A stretch of 64,000 nt of DNA, from NCBI GenBank assembly GCA_024639845.1, contig JAHEGG010000005.1, positions 224,724 to 288,723 of the forward strand, read 5' to 3'. This DNA comes from Microbacteriaceae bacterium. GTDB taxonomy: Bacteria > Actinomycetota > Actinomycetes > Actinomycetales > Microbacteriaceae. The position numbers and the translations under genes are program-made. Shown here one piece after another: positions 63,975 to 64,000 of the stretch. Below the pieces are notes generated by a model, which saw nothing but the letters and a program-made list of their open reading frames with translations, searched no databases and was not told the DNA's origin. Each line of letters starts with the position of its first letter. The first letter of the stretch is position 1.

Positions 63975-64000
63975 TTGGAATTTCAGACATCTGAGGACAG

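Overview
This 64-kb window looks like the chromosome of a small-genome actinobacterium of the family Microbacteriaceae, probably of the planktonic Rhodoluna/Aquiluna type. The grounds are the gene families present (DUF2469, DapC with a 7Fe ferredoxin, a PIG-L/MshB-like deacetylase, an actinobacterial-type tad cluster), moderate GC, frequent GTG/TTG starts, and very tight packing in which stop and start codons often overlap. No taxonomy search was possible, so the assignment is an inference.

Layout. 1-18114 (almost all minus strand): the housekeeping block comM(partial)-yraN-DUF2469-rnhB-lepB-rplS, trmD-rimM-khpA-rpsP, ffh, ftsY-smc-mutM-rnc-rpmF-DUF177-coaD-recG. 18130-25463: rsmD, citrate synthase, dapC-fdxA, a PIG-L deacetylase with a membrane tail, an iron permease behind two iron-box palindromes, and typA. 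25589-34350: an oligopeptide ABC system with two binding proteins, two permeases and a fused ATPase; an opposite-strand PH-domain gene sits inside it. 34578-39609: a LysE-family exporter and the glycine cleavage operon gcvT-gcvH-gcvP under a glycine riboswitch. 39880-44928: a cobalamin riboswitch and five genes that together look like a complete B12 capture and ECF uptake system; the first two resemble the two domains of animal transcobalamin/intrinsic factor split into separate secreted proteins. 45055-49059: an accessory region in which a two-gene type II restriction-modification cassette lies between 333-bp direct repeats, one of which adjoins the tmRNA gene. 49119-53094: a GNAT gene, smpB, ftsX-ftsE, prfB. 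53146-57644: an MFS transporter and a compact tad pilus cluster. 57737-63974: tRNA-Leu, a secreted subtilase, an acetyltransferase, ung, an M20 amidohydrolase and metY.

The two most notable systems are the riboswitch-controlled B12 ECF locus with its split transcobalamin-like proteins, and the restriction-modification insertion with long target duplication at the 3' end of ssrA. Secondary points are a shared GTTAGG-N4-CCTAAC palindrome (two copies at the iron permease, one at the restriction endonuclease), hexanucleotide repeats coding an acidic FtsY tail, and an acidic extension on ribosomal protein bS16.

Stretches without protein genes longer than 300 bp are 39610-40101 (two divergent riboswitches), 46182-46502 (repeat, terminator, iron-box-like palindrome) and 48609-49118 (terminator and ssrA).
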